DNA from: Chloroflexota bacterium
GTDB taxonomy: Bacteria > Chloroflexota > UBA6077 > JAJPHF01
Direction: 5' to 3'
DNA: 33,949 nucleotides
Assembly: GCA_019686175.1 (NCBI GenBank)
Contig: JADGHJ010000009.1
Span: 1-33,949, forward strand
The stretch's first letter is position 1. Every line of letters starts with the position of its first letter. Shown piece by piece: positions 7,948 to 16,155 of this stretch. The translations under genes were made by a program, and so were the position numbers. The notes beneath the pieces were generated by a model, which was not told the origin of the DNA, made no database searches, and saw only the letters and a list, made by a program, of their open reading frames with translations.

Positions 7948-9279
7948 CAGGCACGAGGATCGAACGCTTCGGTGCTGGCCCAACTTGCCGGAACCGGGCT
8001 GGCGGGGCGATCCCTACAGACCGTAGCCCATCTGAGTCGCCAATGGTGGGTGCGCCTCTTGCTCATCGTCTTATCGGCAGCACTCAACGGTCGCTCCCTC
8101 TGGGCCGTGTACCAGGATACCGGCCTGCTGAACGCCATTGGGATCGACTACAAACTGTACTATCTCATGGCGCGTGCGTTCTGGTCTGATGATCCAGGCA
8201 ACGCCTACCATCCAAGTACATGGGTTCCCTATCTGGCAGCGCTTCGCCCGTACTACGCGCATGCTGACTCCGACCCCGCCCCGCCTGGTCTCGTTCTCTA
8301 TCCTCCGTTGTTCCCGTGGGCATTCCGTCCATTCCTGGACCTCTCGCCGCATGTGGGGTTCTTCCTGTGGACCGCGCTCAACATCGCTGCGGCCGCGTAC
8401 CTGACTTGGCGCGTAGCCCAGCGCTTTCCTCGCAGTCAACAATTCTGGATCGCCCTCCTGCTGTGGAACTCGCTGGCCCTATGGTCCGCGCTAGTGTCCG
8501 GCCAGATCCAAGTGCTGCTCGCCTGCGCCTTCGCCGAGAGCTACCTCGCACTGCGAGCCGGACACGATGCGCGTGCTGGCTTCTGGCTCGGCTGGTTGCT
8601 CGTGAAGCCGCAATACGGGGTGTTGCTGGGTCTGGTGCTCGTGTGGAAGCGGCGGTGGCGGGTGGTCGTGGGAGTCGTCGGTGTGGGCCTGCTTCTGCTG
8701 GGGAGTTCCCTGTTGGTCGCGGGGCTCCCAGCGTTGATCGCGTTCATGACTACCGCACAGCGCTACGTGGATTTTAGCGGCACGCTCGATCCGTATGTTG
8801 CGCCCCAGTTGATGCTCAACTGGCGAGCACTGGTCCTGTATGGCCTGCGCACGCTCGGCGACGAACCCCGCCTGTGGCTGACGCTCGTGCTGAGTCTGGG
8901 CACCACGCTCGGCGCGCTGGCCCTCTGGCGCGGCCCGTGGTGTCCCACGGAGCCCAACTTCCCGGCCAAGATGACCGTGTTGATGCTGGCCACGATCCTC
9001 ACCGCGTACCACAGCCACAGCTATGGCCCCCTGCTCCTGCTGATGCCACTGGCGGACCTACTCGTGGAGTGGCGACCGGCATGGCTCACCCGCCTAGTGA
9101 TCGTCGCGGCTGCAGTCGGACCGATGCTGATGATCACGGTGGTATCGTTCAACAACATGGCCCGGGGCACACTGCTCTTCACCGCGCTGCTCCTGGCGTG
9201 CTATGGCTGTTTGCTCGTCGAGTTCTGGAGGCGACCGGAGCGTGGCGCCGCTCCGGTCGCCATGCGGGAAGCAGCGTGA
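7945..9279 (+). CDS. GT87 (DUF2029) family membrane glycosyltransferase
   Basis: 444 residues and polytopic. Typical GT87 features are the DYKLYYLMARAF segment after the first helix, a loop ending in LVLYPPLFPWAF, and the GQIQVLLACAF ... LVKPQYGVLLGL pair in the middle. The start is decided by GGAGGAG at 7933-7939, five bases before TTG 7945; an upstream in-frame TTG at 7909 lacks such a site. Family members use polyprenyl-phospho-mannose-like donors. The stop overlaps the next start as TGATG, so it is coupled to the following GT4. The 5' part looks less GC-biased than the neighbouring glycosyltransferases. Confidence 0.82.
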   Translation: MQARGSNASVLAQLAGTGLAGRSLQTVAHLSRQWWVRLLLIVLSAALNGRSLWAVYQDTGLLNAIGIDYKLYYLMARAFWSDDPGNAYHPSTWVPYLAALRPYYAHADSDPAPPGLVLYPPLFPWAFRPFLDLSPHVGFFLWTALNIAAAAYLTWRVAQRFPRSQQFWIALLLWNSLALWSALVSGQIQVLLACAFAESYLALRAGHDARAGFWLGWLLVKPQYGVLLGLVLVWKRRWRVVVGVVGVGLLLLGSSLLVAGLPALIAFMTTAQRYVDFSGTLDPYVAPQLMLNWRALVLYGLRTLGDEPRLWLTLVLSLGTTLGALALWRGPWCPTEPNFPAKMTVLMLATILTAYHSHSYGPLLLLMPLADLLVEWRPAWLTRLVIVAAAVGPMLMITVVSFNNMARGTLLFTALLLACYGCLLVEFWRRPERGAAPVAMREAA

Positions 9280-10409
9280 TGATCACACCCGAGCACACCC
9301 CCTTGTGGGTGCGGCTGTTTCACACCCTTCCCAGCGAAGGTCGCACGAGCATGGAGGTGTACGCTGCGGCGCTCGCCGCAGCGCTCGCCCGCTTGACCAA
9401 CGGCCCTCGGGTCATGCACTGCCGGCCGCGCAGCCGCCTGCGCCCGGCGCTGGAGCGCTGGGCGCCGCTCGCCCGCGTCAGCGGGTACTTCGACCGCTAC
9501 GTCGCCTACCAGTGGCATGCCTGGCGGCACGACGCGGACGTGAACCACATCGTCGATCACGGCTACGGCCATCTGGCGTTCGGCCTGGATCCGCGCCGCA
9601 CCATCGTGACGTTCCACGACGCGGTGCTCCTGCGCGCGGCCGCCGGCGAGCTGCCGGCCGACGGCTACGCCCGCTCGGCGGTGCTTGGCCATCGGCTCAG
9701 CTTGCGCGCCATCGCCCGCGTGGCCCGTGTGATCGCCGATTCCGAGAGCTCGCGCGCCGACCTGCTGCGCTTCACCGGCTACCCGCCCGAGCGCGTGCGC
9801 GTGGTGCCGCTCGGGGTCTCGCCGATGTTCCACCCTGTGCGCCCGACAGATCGGCCTATGGATGGCGCCGTACGCCTGCTCCACGTCGGCCACTGCGGCC
9901 CATACAAGAACGTCGAGACGCTGCTGCGGCTGGTGCCCATGCTGCGCCGGCGGCTCGACCGACGGGTGGTCCTGGTCAAGGTGGGCGGCGACTTCACCCC
10001 AGCGCAGCGGGCACTGATCGCTCGGCTGGGCATCGGCGCCGACATCGAGCACCACGTGCACGTGCCACTCGCCGAGCTGCCGCGACTCTACGCCAGTGCC
10101 GACGTGCTAGTGCAGCCCTCGCTGTATGAGGGCTTTGGGCTGACGGTGCTCGAGGCGATGGCCTGCGGCACGCCGGTGGTCGCGGCGACGGGCGGTTCAC
10201 TGCCCGAGGTGGTGGGAGACGCGGGCCTGCTCGTGCCGCCCACCGACCTCGCGGCGCTCACCGAGGCCGTAGCACGGGTACTCACCGACTCCCCGCTGCG
10301 CACGTGGCTACGCGCGCGCGGGCTGGAGCGCGCACAAGCCTTCACCTGGGAGCGCACGGCGCGCGCCACGCACGCCGTGTACCGCGAGGTTCACGAGGAG
10401 AGCAAGTGA
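9279..10409 (+). CDS. Glycosyltransferase family 4 (GT-B)
   Basis: 376 residues. The C-terminal half has the GT4 layout: RLLHVGHCGPYKNVETLL (start of the donor domain, with GPYKN in place of the usual GRxxxxKG), then PSLYEGFGLTVLEAMACG with the E-x7-E pair that binds the nucleotide-sugar. The N-terminal half contains a FHDAVLL strand-turn usual in the acceptor domain. The ATG at 9279 overlaps the upstream TGA by one base (TGATG); GTG 9276 is an alternative. No membrane segment is seen, so it is a cytoplasmic enzyme extending the lipid-linked repeat unit. The donor cannot be predicted. Confidence 0.88.
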   Translation: MITPEHTPLWVRLFHTLPSEGRTSMEVYAAALAAALARLTNGPRVMHCRPRSRLRPALERWAPLARVSGYFDRYVAYQWHAWRHDADVNHIVDHGYGHLAFGLDPRRTIVTFHDAVLLRAAAGELPADGYARSAVLGHRLSLRAIARVARVIADSESSRADLLRFTGYPPERVRVVPLGVSPMFHPVRPTDRPMDGAVRLLHVGHCGPYKNVETLLRLVPMLRRRLDRRVVLVKVGGDFTPAQRALIARLGIGADIEHHVHVPLAELPRLYASADVLVQPSLYEGFGLTVLEAMACGTPVVAATGGSLPEVVGDAGLLVPPTDLAALTEAVARVLTDSPLRTWLRARGLERAQAFTWERTARATHAVYREVHEESK

Positions 10410-11140
10410 CCATGGCGACGCGCCGGAGTCTCCCGACCGCCGATCGCCTGTACACGCGGCTCATGGGGATCGACCGCGCCAAGCTGGTCCGCGCCGCCGA
10501 CGCGGCGCCGCCGCTGCCGCTGGTAGCTTACTACGCGTACCACAAGGGGTTCTGGGCGTACCTGCGTGGCCTGACGCTGCGGCCGCGCCTGCGCGCGTGC
10601 GCCGGGCGCTTCTTCCTCGGCCGACAGACGCGCATCCTGTTCCCCGACTACCTATCGGTGGGCCGCAACGTGGCCATCGGCGACTACGTGTACATGACCT
10701 GCTACGGGCGCCGCGGGATCACACTGGGCAACAACGTGCGCCTCCGCGAGTTCGGCTGGGTACAGGTCACCTCGCACCTGACCAATCCGGGCGAGGGGCT
10801 GATAGTCGGCGACAATACGTACATCGGCCCGCACTGTCTGCTGGGCGCTGGTGGGCTCATCACCATCGGCCGCGACGTCGCCCTCGGCGCCTACGTCCAG
10901 TTGCTGGCCGAAAACCACAACTTCGCCGACCCCGCGCTCGCGATCAACGAGCAAGGGGTGACGCGCCGTGGGATCACCATCGAGGACGGCTGCTGGCTCG
11001 GCAACAGCGTGATCGTGCTCGACGGGGTGCGTATCGGCGCGCGCTCGGTGATCGGCGCTGGGGCCGTGGTCACCCGCGACGTGCCGCCCGACTCGGTCGC
11101 CGTGGGCAACCCGGCGCGCGTGGTGAAGAGCCGCACATGA
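10406..11140 (+). CDS. Left-handed beta-helix (hexapeptide) acyltransferase
   Basis: About 244 residues. After an alpha-helical N-terminus, hexapeptide repeats run to the C-terminus (VGRNVAIGDYVYM ... IGPHCLLGAGG ... IGARSVIGAGAVVTRDVP) and end in VGNPARVVK, typical of trimeric acyl-CoA-dependent sugar O- or N-acyltransferases. AENHNF holds the likely catalytic histidine. GAGGAG at 10395-10400 is five bases from GTG 10406, which overlaps the upstream stop (GTGA); ATG 10412 is the alternative start. The downstream gene overlaps by ATGA. It probably acetylates a sugar of the repeat unit. Confidence 0.88.
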   Translation: MTMATRRSLPTADRLYTRLMGIDRAKLVRAADAAPPLPLVAYYAYHKGFWAYLRGLTLRPRLRACAGRFFLGRQTRILFPDYLSVGRNVAIGDYVYMTCYGRRGITLGNNVRLREFGWVQVTSHLTNPGEGLIVGDNTYIGPHCLLGAGGLITIGRDVALGAYVQLLAENHNFADPALAINEQGVTRRGITIEDGCWLGNSVIVLDGVRIGARSVIGAGAVVTRDVPPDSVAVGNPARVVKSRT

Positions 11141-12291
11141 GCGCGCGGACGATTCTCTACCTCAACGCCACAGCCGAGCTGGGCGGCGCCGACACCGACC
11201 TGTTCGCCACCGTGCGGGCGCTCGATCGCACACGCTTCACGCCCATTGTGGTGCTGCCCGGTCCGGGGCCGTTCGACGAGGCGTACGCGCGCCTGGGCGT
11301 GGAGGTGCTCCACCTGCCGCTGCCGGCGGTCACGCGCGCCGCGCGGCCACGGCAGCTCCTGCGGGATACGGTCCCGAGCGTCAGCCGGCTGCACCGCCTG
11401 ATCCGCGAGCGCGGCGTCGATCTGGTGTACACCAACTCACTGCTGCTCCTCACGGGCGGGATCGCGGCGCGCCTCGCGGGCCGGCCGGCGCTGTGGCACA
11501 GCGGTGAGTTCCTCGACCGTCCGCGACTGGTCGGGCAGGCGCTGTACTGGACCACGGCGGCGCTGGCCAGCCGGATCATTGTCAGCTCGGCCGCGGTGCG
11601 CGCGCGGTTCCCACGCTGGGCGCAGCGCAAGATCGACGTGGTGCACAACGGGATCGACCTGCAGCGCTTCCATCCCGACCGCGACGGTACCGCCACCCGC
11701 GTCGCGCTCGGCATCCCCTGCGAGGCGCCCGTGGTCGGCTTCGTCGGCCGGTTCATCCCCTGGAAGGGAGCCGAGCTGTTCGTCGAGATGGCCGCGCAGG
11801 TGCGCCGGGCTGTGCCCGGCACGCACTTCTTGATCGTGGGCTCGCGGCTGGCGGCCTATCCCGATTACCTGCCGCGCCTCCAGGCGCGCATCGACGCCCT
11901 TGGTCTGGCCGGCTGCACGACCGTCCTGGTCGATCGGCGAGATATCCCCGACCTGCTCGCGGCGATGGACGTCTTCGTGCACTGCTCGTTGCGGCCGGAG
12001 CCGTTCGGGATCGTCATCGTCGAGGCGATGGCCGCGGGCAAGCCGGTGGTGGCGGTGGGCGCGGGCGGCGTGCCCGAGATCATCGACCGCCCGGAGGTGG
12101 GCCGTTTGGTCCCCCTGGGCGACCGCGCTGCAACGGCGGCCGCCGTGACTGAGCTGCTCCGCAACCCCAGCGACGCCGAAGCCCTCGGCCGCGCCGCCCG
12201 CGACCACGTCGTGGGCCGCTTCGACATCGCGCGGGTCACCGCCCGCGTGGAGTCAATCTACGAGCGGGCTCTTGTTGCTTCGGCACATTAG
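11137..12291 (+). CDS. Glycosyltransferase family 4 (GT-B)
   Basis: 384 residues. N-terminal GT-B domain with the Gly-rich loop TAELGGADTDL; C-terminal donor domain beginning VGFVGRFIPWKGAELFVE and carrying RPEPFGIVIVEAMAAGKPVV with the E-x7-E motif, followed by GAGGVPEII. Cytoplasmic and retaining by family. It starts inside the stop of the acyltransferase gene (ATGA, 11137-11140), so the three genes 9279-12291 form one coupled block. It is the last gene before a hairpin at 12315-12354. Donor and acceptor are unknown. Confidence 0.9.
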   Translation: MSARTILYLNATAELGGADTDLFATVRALDRTRFTPIVVLPGPGPFDEAYARLGVEVLHLPLPAVTRAARPRQLLRDTVPSVSRLHRLIRERGVDLVYTNSLLLLTGGIAARLAGRPALWHSGEFLDRPRLVGQALYWTTAALASRIIVSSAAVRARFPRWAQRKIDVVHNGIDLQRFHPDRDGTATRVALGIPCEAPVVGFVGRFIPWKGAELFVEMAAQVRRAVPGTHFLIVGSRLAAYPDYLPRLQARIDALGLAGCTTVLVDRRDIPDLLAAMDVFVHCSLRPEPFGIVIVEAMAAGKPVVAVGAGGVPEIIDRPEVGRLVPLGDRAATAAAVTELLRNPSDAEALGRAARDHVVGRFDIARVTARVESIYERALVASAH

Positions 12292-12314
12292 CCCTCGGTT
12301 TGCCCCGCTGCCCC

Positions 12315-12354
12315 CGACGACTCGGTGGCCCCGGCCGCTAGGCGGGAGTCGTCG
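12315..12354 (+). terminator. Stem-loop in the gap before the radical SAM gene
   Basis: A perfect 9-base inverted repeat, CGACGACTC (12315-12323) and GAGTCGTCG (12346-12354), with a GC-rich 22-base loop. There is no T tract, so it may be an attenuator or a factor-dependent terminator dividing the cluster transcript. Confidence 0.4.
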
Positions 12355-12377
12355 AGCGGCAAGCTAGGAGCGTTCGC

Positions 12378-13787
12378 ATGGATGATGATGACCGTAGGCC
12401 TCCGGTGCTTCCTCACGACGCGGCTAGTACCCCGACCCACGGTCTCACGTGCTCCGAGCACGAGCGCACGATCATCGCACTGCATCTGCTTCGTCCGTCC
12501 ATCCCGGCACGTCAGCTCATGGAGATCCTGCAGGTAAGCCTGGCGGAAGTGAAGGCAGCCTACCGCCGACTGCAAACGGATCCAGATATCGCACAGTACA
12601 CGGCCTCTCCCTACTATGCGCGCCGGCTGCTGTACGCTTTCGCCCGCGACACTGTCCAGGATTGGATCGCCGATCCTGCGTATCCGCGGCGCCTCCTGCA
12701 AGGCGAGCCGGTGGCCTCGCGGGTTGTGGAGATCCACGCTACCCCGGGCAGTTGTCAGTATCGCTGCGCCATGTGCCTGTGGTCTGATAAGGAGAAGCTA
12801 ACTTATGCCCGTCGTGGCTTGGCCGCGCAGCGGTACGTCGACCTCGATACGTGGACGGATACGTTGGCATCCCTGCGGGCCCATGGTGCGCACACCGTGG
12901 TGCTGTCGGGCGGCGGGGAGCCGCTCCTGTATCCAGCTCTGCCCCAACTGATCCTACGCGCCCGCGAGCTAGGCTATCGCGTGCACCTGTACACGAACGG
13001 CCTCAACCTGGCACGCCACTCCGACACCCTGTTCGGCGCCCTGCTGGCCGCCGACCGCGTGCGGGTGAGCATGCACTCCCCGCATCCCGAGACCTACGAC
13101 CAGATCGTGGGCCTCCCCGCCCACGTGCGCGCGCTGGAGCAGGTCGCTCACGGACTGCAGCAGCTCGTGGCGGCGCGCGACGCGAGCGGTAGCCCCTTGC
13201 AGGTGGGGATCGGCTTCGTCATCCAGCCGCTCAACGTCGGGCAGGTCCGCGAGATGTGCGCCTTCGCTCGGGAGGTGGGAGTGGACTTCCTGCACGTACG
13301 CCAGGACGAGGTCGCGGTCACCGCCGAGCTCGGGGCCGCGCAGCTCGTGGAACTGCGCGGCCAGCTGGTCGAGATCCGAGAGGCTATGCTCGCGGGCGGT
13401 TACGGCGATCTGAAGATTGACTTCTCCGACGATCTGACCGCGCTGGCCAATGGCGAGTCGCCGCTGACCGAGCGGGCTAGCGAGTGTTACGCCAAGTACT
13501 ACCGCCCGGCGATCAGTCCCTACGGGCTCGTGGCCGCCTGCGACTTGATGGCGGAGCCGCGGTTCGCCAATCTGGAGCGGACCTTTGGCAACCTCACCAG
13601 CGGCTCGATCCCCCAGGTGCTGGCCGCGCTGCCGGCCAAGCGGTTGACCGCCGACTGCGCCCAATGCATGCCGAGCGGGCGCAGCGGCAACTTGGTGTAC
13701 GAGAAGCTGCTGCAAGATTACCAGCTCGGCATCGACTTCGCGGAGCAGCCGTTCGCCTCGCCCACCCTACTGGGTGCACGCGCCTAG
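12378..13787 (+). CDS. Radical SAM enzyme with N-terminal helical domain and C-terminal SPASM-like cysteines
   Basis: 469 residues. Residues 1-115 form an acidic N-terminus and a helical segment (about 26-70) reminiscent of a helix-turn-helix. The radical SAM core begins at CxxxCxxC (Cys126, Cys130, Cys133), which binds the [4Fe-4S] cluster, and continues with GGGEP (178-182) for SAM. Four C-terminal cysteines (370, 388, 427, 430) suggest an auxiliary cluster of SPASM/twitch type. AGGAG at 12366-12370 is seven bases before the ATG. Its position among glycosyltransferases suggests sugar or lipid tailoring, but peptide modification is equally open. I cannot name a specific function. Confidence 0.85.
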   Translation: MDDDDRRPPVLPHDAASTPTHGLTCSEHERTIIALHLLRPSIPARQLMEILQVSLAEVKAAYRRLQTDPDIAQYTASPYYARRLLYAFARDTVQDWIADPAYPRRLLQGEPVASRVVEIHATPGSCQYRCAMCLWSDKEKLTYARRGLAAQRYVDLDTWTDTLASLRAHGAHTVVLSGGGEPLLYPALPQLILRARELGYRVHLYTNGLNLARHSDTLFGALLAADRVRVSMHSPHPETYDQIVGLPAHVRALEQVAHGLQQLVAARDASGSPLQVGIGFVIQPLNVGQVREMCAFAREVGVDFLHVRQDEVAVTAELGAAQLVELRGQLVEIREAMLAGGYGDLKIDFSDDLTALANGESPLTERASECYAKYYRPAISPYGLVAACDLMAEPRFANLERTFGNLTSGSIPQVLAALPAKRLTADCAQCMPSGRSGNLVYEKLLQDYQLGIDFAEQPFASPTLLGARA

Positions 13788-13796
13788 TCGTTCGGC

Positions 13797-13915
13797 GGGG
13801 GGGGCCGCCCGCGGGGGGCCGCCGGGGTGTTTATAAAAAACACGCCCCCCCCCCCCGTTGGGGGCCCCGCGGCTGGGGGGGGGGGGGGCCCGGGGGGGGG
13901 GCGCCCCCCCCCCCC
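13797..13915. other. Homopolymer-rich G/C stretch, possible artefact over a terminator
   Basis: Runs of 8 G (13797-13804), 12 C (13845-13856), 14 G (13875-13888), 10 G (13892-13901) and 12 C (13904-13915) fall within about 120 bases, unlike anything else in the window. They surround a small hairpin at 13824-13848. The stretch lies entirely in the gap between the radical SAM gene and the GT2 gene. It could be real G-quadruplex-capable DNA, or low-quality consensus where polymerases stall. Confidence 0.75.
13824..13848 (+). terminator. Hairpin after the radical SAM gene
   Basis: GGGGTGTTT (13824-13832) pairs with AAACAC-G-CCCC (13838-13848) with one bulged G and a short AT loop, 37 bases after the radical SAM stop. 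It resembles a terminator, but the flanking bases are suspect. Confidence 0.35.
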
Positions 13916-13953
13916 GGCCCGATGGATAGAACGCATCCCGACCTCGAGGTGGT

Positions 13954-14904
13954 ATGATGCCGCGCCCACCGATCTCGATCATCACCGTGACCTACAACAG
14001 CGGCGACCGCATCTGGGCCTGTCTGCGCACCTTGTGGCCGCAACTCCGGGCCGCCGATGAGGTGTTCCTGGTCGACAACGCCTCAACCGACGATGGGCTG
14101 CGCGGGATCCCAGATGCGTTCCCCACGCTGCAGATCATTCGCAACCCGCGCAATGTGGGCTACGCCGCGGCCAACAACCAGGCGCTCCAGCTCGCGCGGG
14201 GGCAGTACATCCTCTTGCTGAACCCCGACGTGATCCTGGAGCCGAACGCGCTCGACATCGCGCTGGCGTACCTGGAAGCCCATCCCGATGTCGGCATCCT
14301 GGGCCCCAAGATCCTGCTGCCCAATGGCCGACTCGACCCGCCGGCGCGGCGCACGTTCAAGACCGCCTCGACGTATGTGTACAAGCTGACCGGACTCAGC
14401 TGGCTGTTCCCGCGGCACCCGCAGTTTGGCCGCTACTACCTGTCGTACCTCGACGACGACCAGATCACCGATGTCGACGCGGTGGTCGGCGCCTTCTTGC
14501 TGATTCGGCGCGAGACCGCCGCACAGATCGGCCCGCTGGACGAACGCTTCTTCATGTACTGCGAGGACGAGGACTGGTGCTGGCGTGCGCGTCGAGCGGG
14601 CTGGCGGGTGGTGTACCACCCGGGCGTGCTCGCCCACCATTACAAGGGCAGTAGCGCCCGCAGCCGACCGTTCGCCATGATCTATCACTGGCACCGCTCG
14701 ATCTTCCTATTCCACCGCAAGAACATCGCCTCCCGCTATCCGCTGGCCGTGAATGTCCCGATCTATGCGGGGATGGGCGCGAGCTTGCTGGCCACGGTCG
14801 GGATCAACGTGCTTCGCCGCACGACCGAGCGACTAGCTATAGGCACGCCACGCCCCCCCACGCCACCGGTCGTCACCTCCTGGAGCAACCGCCAGCTCCC
14901 GTAG
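13954..14904 (+). CDS. Glycosyltransferase family 2, rhamnosyltransferase (WbbL)-like
   Basis: 316 residues. The GT-A fold starts ISIITVTYNSGD, with VDNASTDD binding the nucleotide and LLLNPDVILEP containing the metal-binding acidic motif. A later GPLDERFFMYCEDEDWCWR segment, with the ED catalytic base region, is typical of WbbL-like rhamnosyltransferases. Two ATG codons stand in tandem (13954 and 13957); GAGG at 13946-13949 is better spaced for the second. A C-terminal hydrophobic stretch (about 269-285) may touch the membrane. It adds a sugar, possibly a deoxyhexose, to the lipid-linked repeat unit. Confidence 0.88.
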   Translation: MMPRPPISIITVTYNSGDRIWACLRTLWPQLRAADEVFLVDNASTDDGLRGIPDAFPTLQIIRNPRNVGYAAANNQALQLARGQYILLLNPDVILEPNALDIALAYLEAHPDVGILGPKILLPNGRLDPPARRTFKTASTYVYKLTGLSWLFPRHPQFGRYYLSYLDDDQITDVDAVVGAFLLIRRETAAQIGPLDERFFMYCEDEDWCWRARRAGWRVVYHPGVLAHHYKGSSARSRPFAMIYHWHRSIFLFHRKNIASRYPLAVNVPIYAGMGASLLATVGINVLRRTTERLAIGTPRPPTPPVVTSWSNRQLP

Positions 14905-14956
14905 CTCCCATGCTCCCTGAGGCCCCTCACGGCCCGTGGTTGGTGGAGTGATCCCG

Positions 14957-15631
14957 ATGCTGACCTTGCGTGCACGAGACCGGTTGGACGTGCTGCTGAC
15001 GCCGCGCCCAGCGACGACGAGCTACGCGGTGCAGCGCGCACTCAAGCGCGCGCTCGACGTGGTGGGAGCGCTGGTGTTGCTGGTGGTGCTGGGGCCGTTG
15101 TTGGCAGCGATCGCCCTGGCGATCCTGCTGACGAGTGGGCCACCCGTGCTGTATCGCTGGCGCGTGGTCGGCCAGGGCGGGCAGCCATTCACCAGCTACA
15201 AGTTCCGGACGATGGTGCCCAACGCCGACGCGCTGAAGCCCGCGCTGCTCGCCCAGAACACGATGCGCGGGCCGGTGTTCAAGATCCCCAATGACCCGCG
15301 CGTCACGCCGCTCGGCCGCGTCTTGCGGCGTTGCAGTCTCGACGAGCTACCGCAGCTGTGGAGCGTCCTGAAGGGCGACATGAGCTTAGTCGGCCCCCGC
15401 CCGCCCCTGCAGGCGGAGTACGCGCACTTCACCGAGCAGCAGCGCCAGAAGCTGGCCGTGAAGCCCGGAATCACCTGTCTGTGGCAAGTGTCCGGCCGCA
15501 ACCACATCCGCGACTTCGACGAGTGGGTGCGGCTGGATCTGGAATACATCCGCCGTTGGTCGTTGTGGCTAGACTTGCAGATCCTGCTGCGCACCATCCC
15601 GGCCGTCATCAGCCGGCGGGGCGCCTCGTGA
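14957..15631 (+). CDS. Polyprenyl-phosphate phosphoglycosyl transferase (initiating sugar transferase, small form)
   Basis: 224 residues. One membrane-penetrating hydrophobic helix (about 34-59) precedes the catalytic domain with KFRTM (82-86), the catalytic pair SLDELPQ (Asp129/Glu130) and LVGPRPP (144-150). These mark monotopic phosphoglycosyl transferases of the PglC / WcaJ C-terminal type, which move a sugar-1-phosphate from an NDP-sugar to undecaprenyl phosphate. The long N-terminal multi-helix domain of WbaP/WcaJ is absent. The start is set by GGAG at 14945-14948, eight bases before the ATG. This is the priming step of the cluster. Its stop overlaps the Nudix start (GTGA). Confidence 0.92.
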   Translation: MLTLRARDRLDVLLTPRPATTSYAVQRALKRALDVVGALVLLVVLGPLLAAIALAILLTSGPPVLYRWRVVGQGGQPFTSYKFRTMVPNADALKPALLAQNTMRGPVFKIPNDPRVTPLGRVLRRCSLDELPQLWSVLKGDMSLVGPRPPLQAEYAHFTEQQRQKLAVKPGITCLWQVSGRNHIRDFDEWVRLDLEYIRRWSLWLDLQILLRTIPAVISRRGAS

Positions 15632-16155
15632 GGCGACGCGGGCTCCGCGCGCTCGCACGCCTGTGGGGCGCCTGCCCGGCCGAACGACTCAAGCTCTGGC
15701 TGCTGGCCCGGCTCGGTCCCCGTTTCCTGGTGAGTGTCTGGGCGGTCGTGGTCGCCGCTGACGGGCGCGTGCTGCTGTTCCGGCACACGCACGACCGCGC
15801 ACACCCTTGGGGCCTGCCGAGCGGGCGCCTGGGCGCCCACGAGTCGCCCGAGGCGGCGTTGCGGCGCGAGTTCGCCGAGGAGGTCGGCGGGGAGCTGCGC
15901 CCGCTGGCCCTGGTGGCCGCCCTGTGCGAGCCGAACCTGCCGGCGCTACGGCTCGTGTATCGCTGCGCGCTCGTGGTGCCGCCCTGCGCGCCCAGCGTCG
16001 AGGTCGATGGCTGGGCCTACTTCGCGCCCACGGCTCTGCCCGCCAGCGTGCGGCCGCTGCAGCGCGTGGCCATCACGCAGGCCCTTACCGTTACTGCCGG
16101 ACACGCCGCCGGCGAAGCACGGTCATCCCTGACGGAACCGGAGGTATATCGCTGA
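15628..16155 (+). CDS. Nudix hydrolase
   Basis: 175 residues. A complete Nudix box lies at residues 66-88: Gly66, Glu72, Arg80-Glu81, Glu84-Glu85 and Gly87, matching GX5EX7REUXEEXGU, whose glutamates bind the divalent metal. The family cleaves nucleoside diphosphates linked to another moiety. The GTG start at 15628 overlaps the sugar-transferase stop (GTGA), and its own stop overlaps the next SDR start (TGATG), so it is coupled on both sides. That placement suggests NDP-sugar hydrolysis or housecleaning tied to polymer initiation. No substrate-specific motif was recognised. Confidence 0.85.
   Translation: MRRRGLRALARLWGACPAERLKLWLLARLGPRFLVSVWAVVVAADGRVLLFRHTHDRAHPWGLPSGRLGAHESPEAALRREFAEEVGGELRPLALVAALCEPNLPALRLVYRCALVVPPCAPSVEVDGWAYFAPTALPASVRPLQRVAITQALTVTAGHAAGEARSSLTEPEVYR

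Noticed and set aside
13788-13953. Short proline/glycine-rich frames in the homopolymer stretch
   Set aside because: They are translations of G and C runs and depend on doubtful bases.
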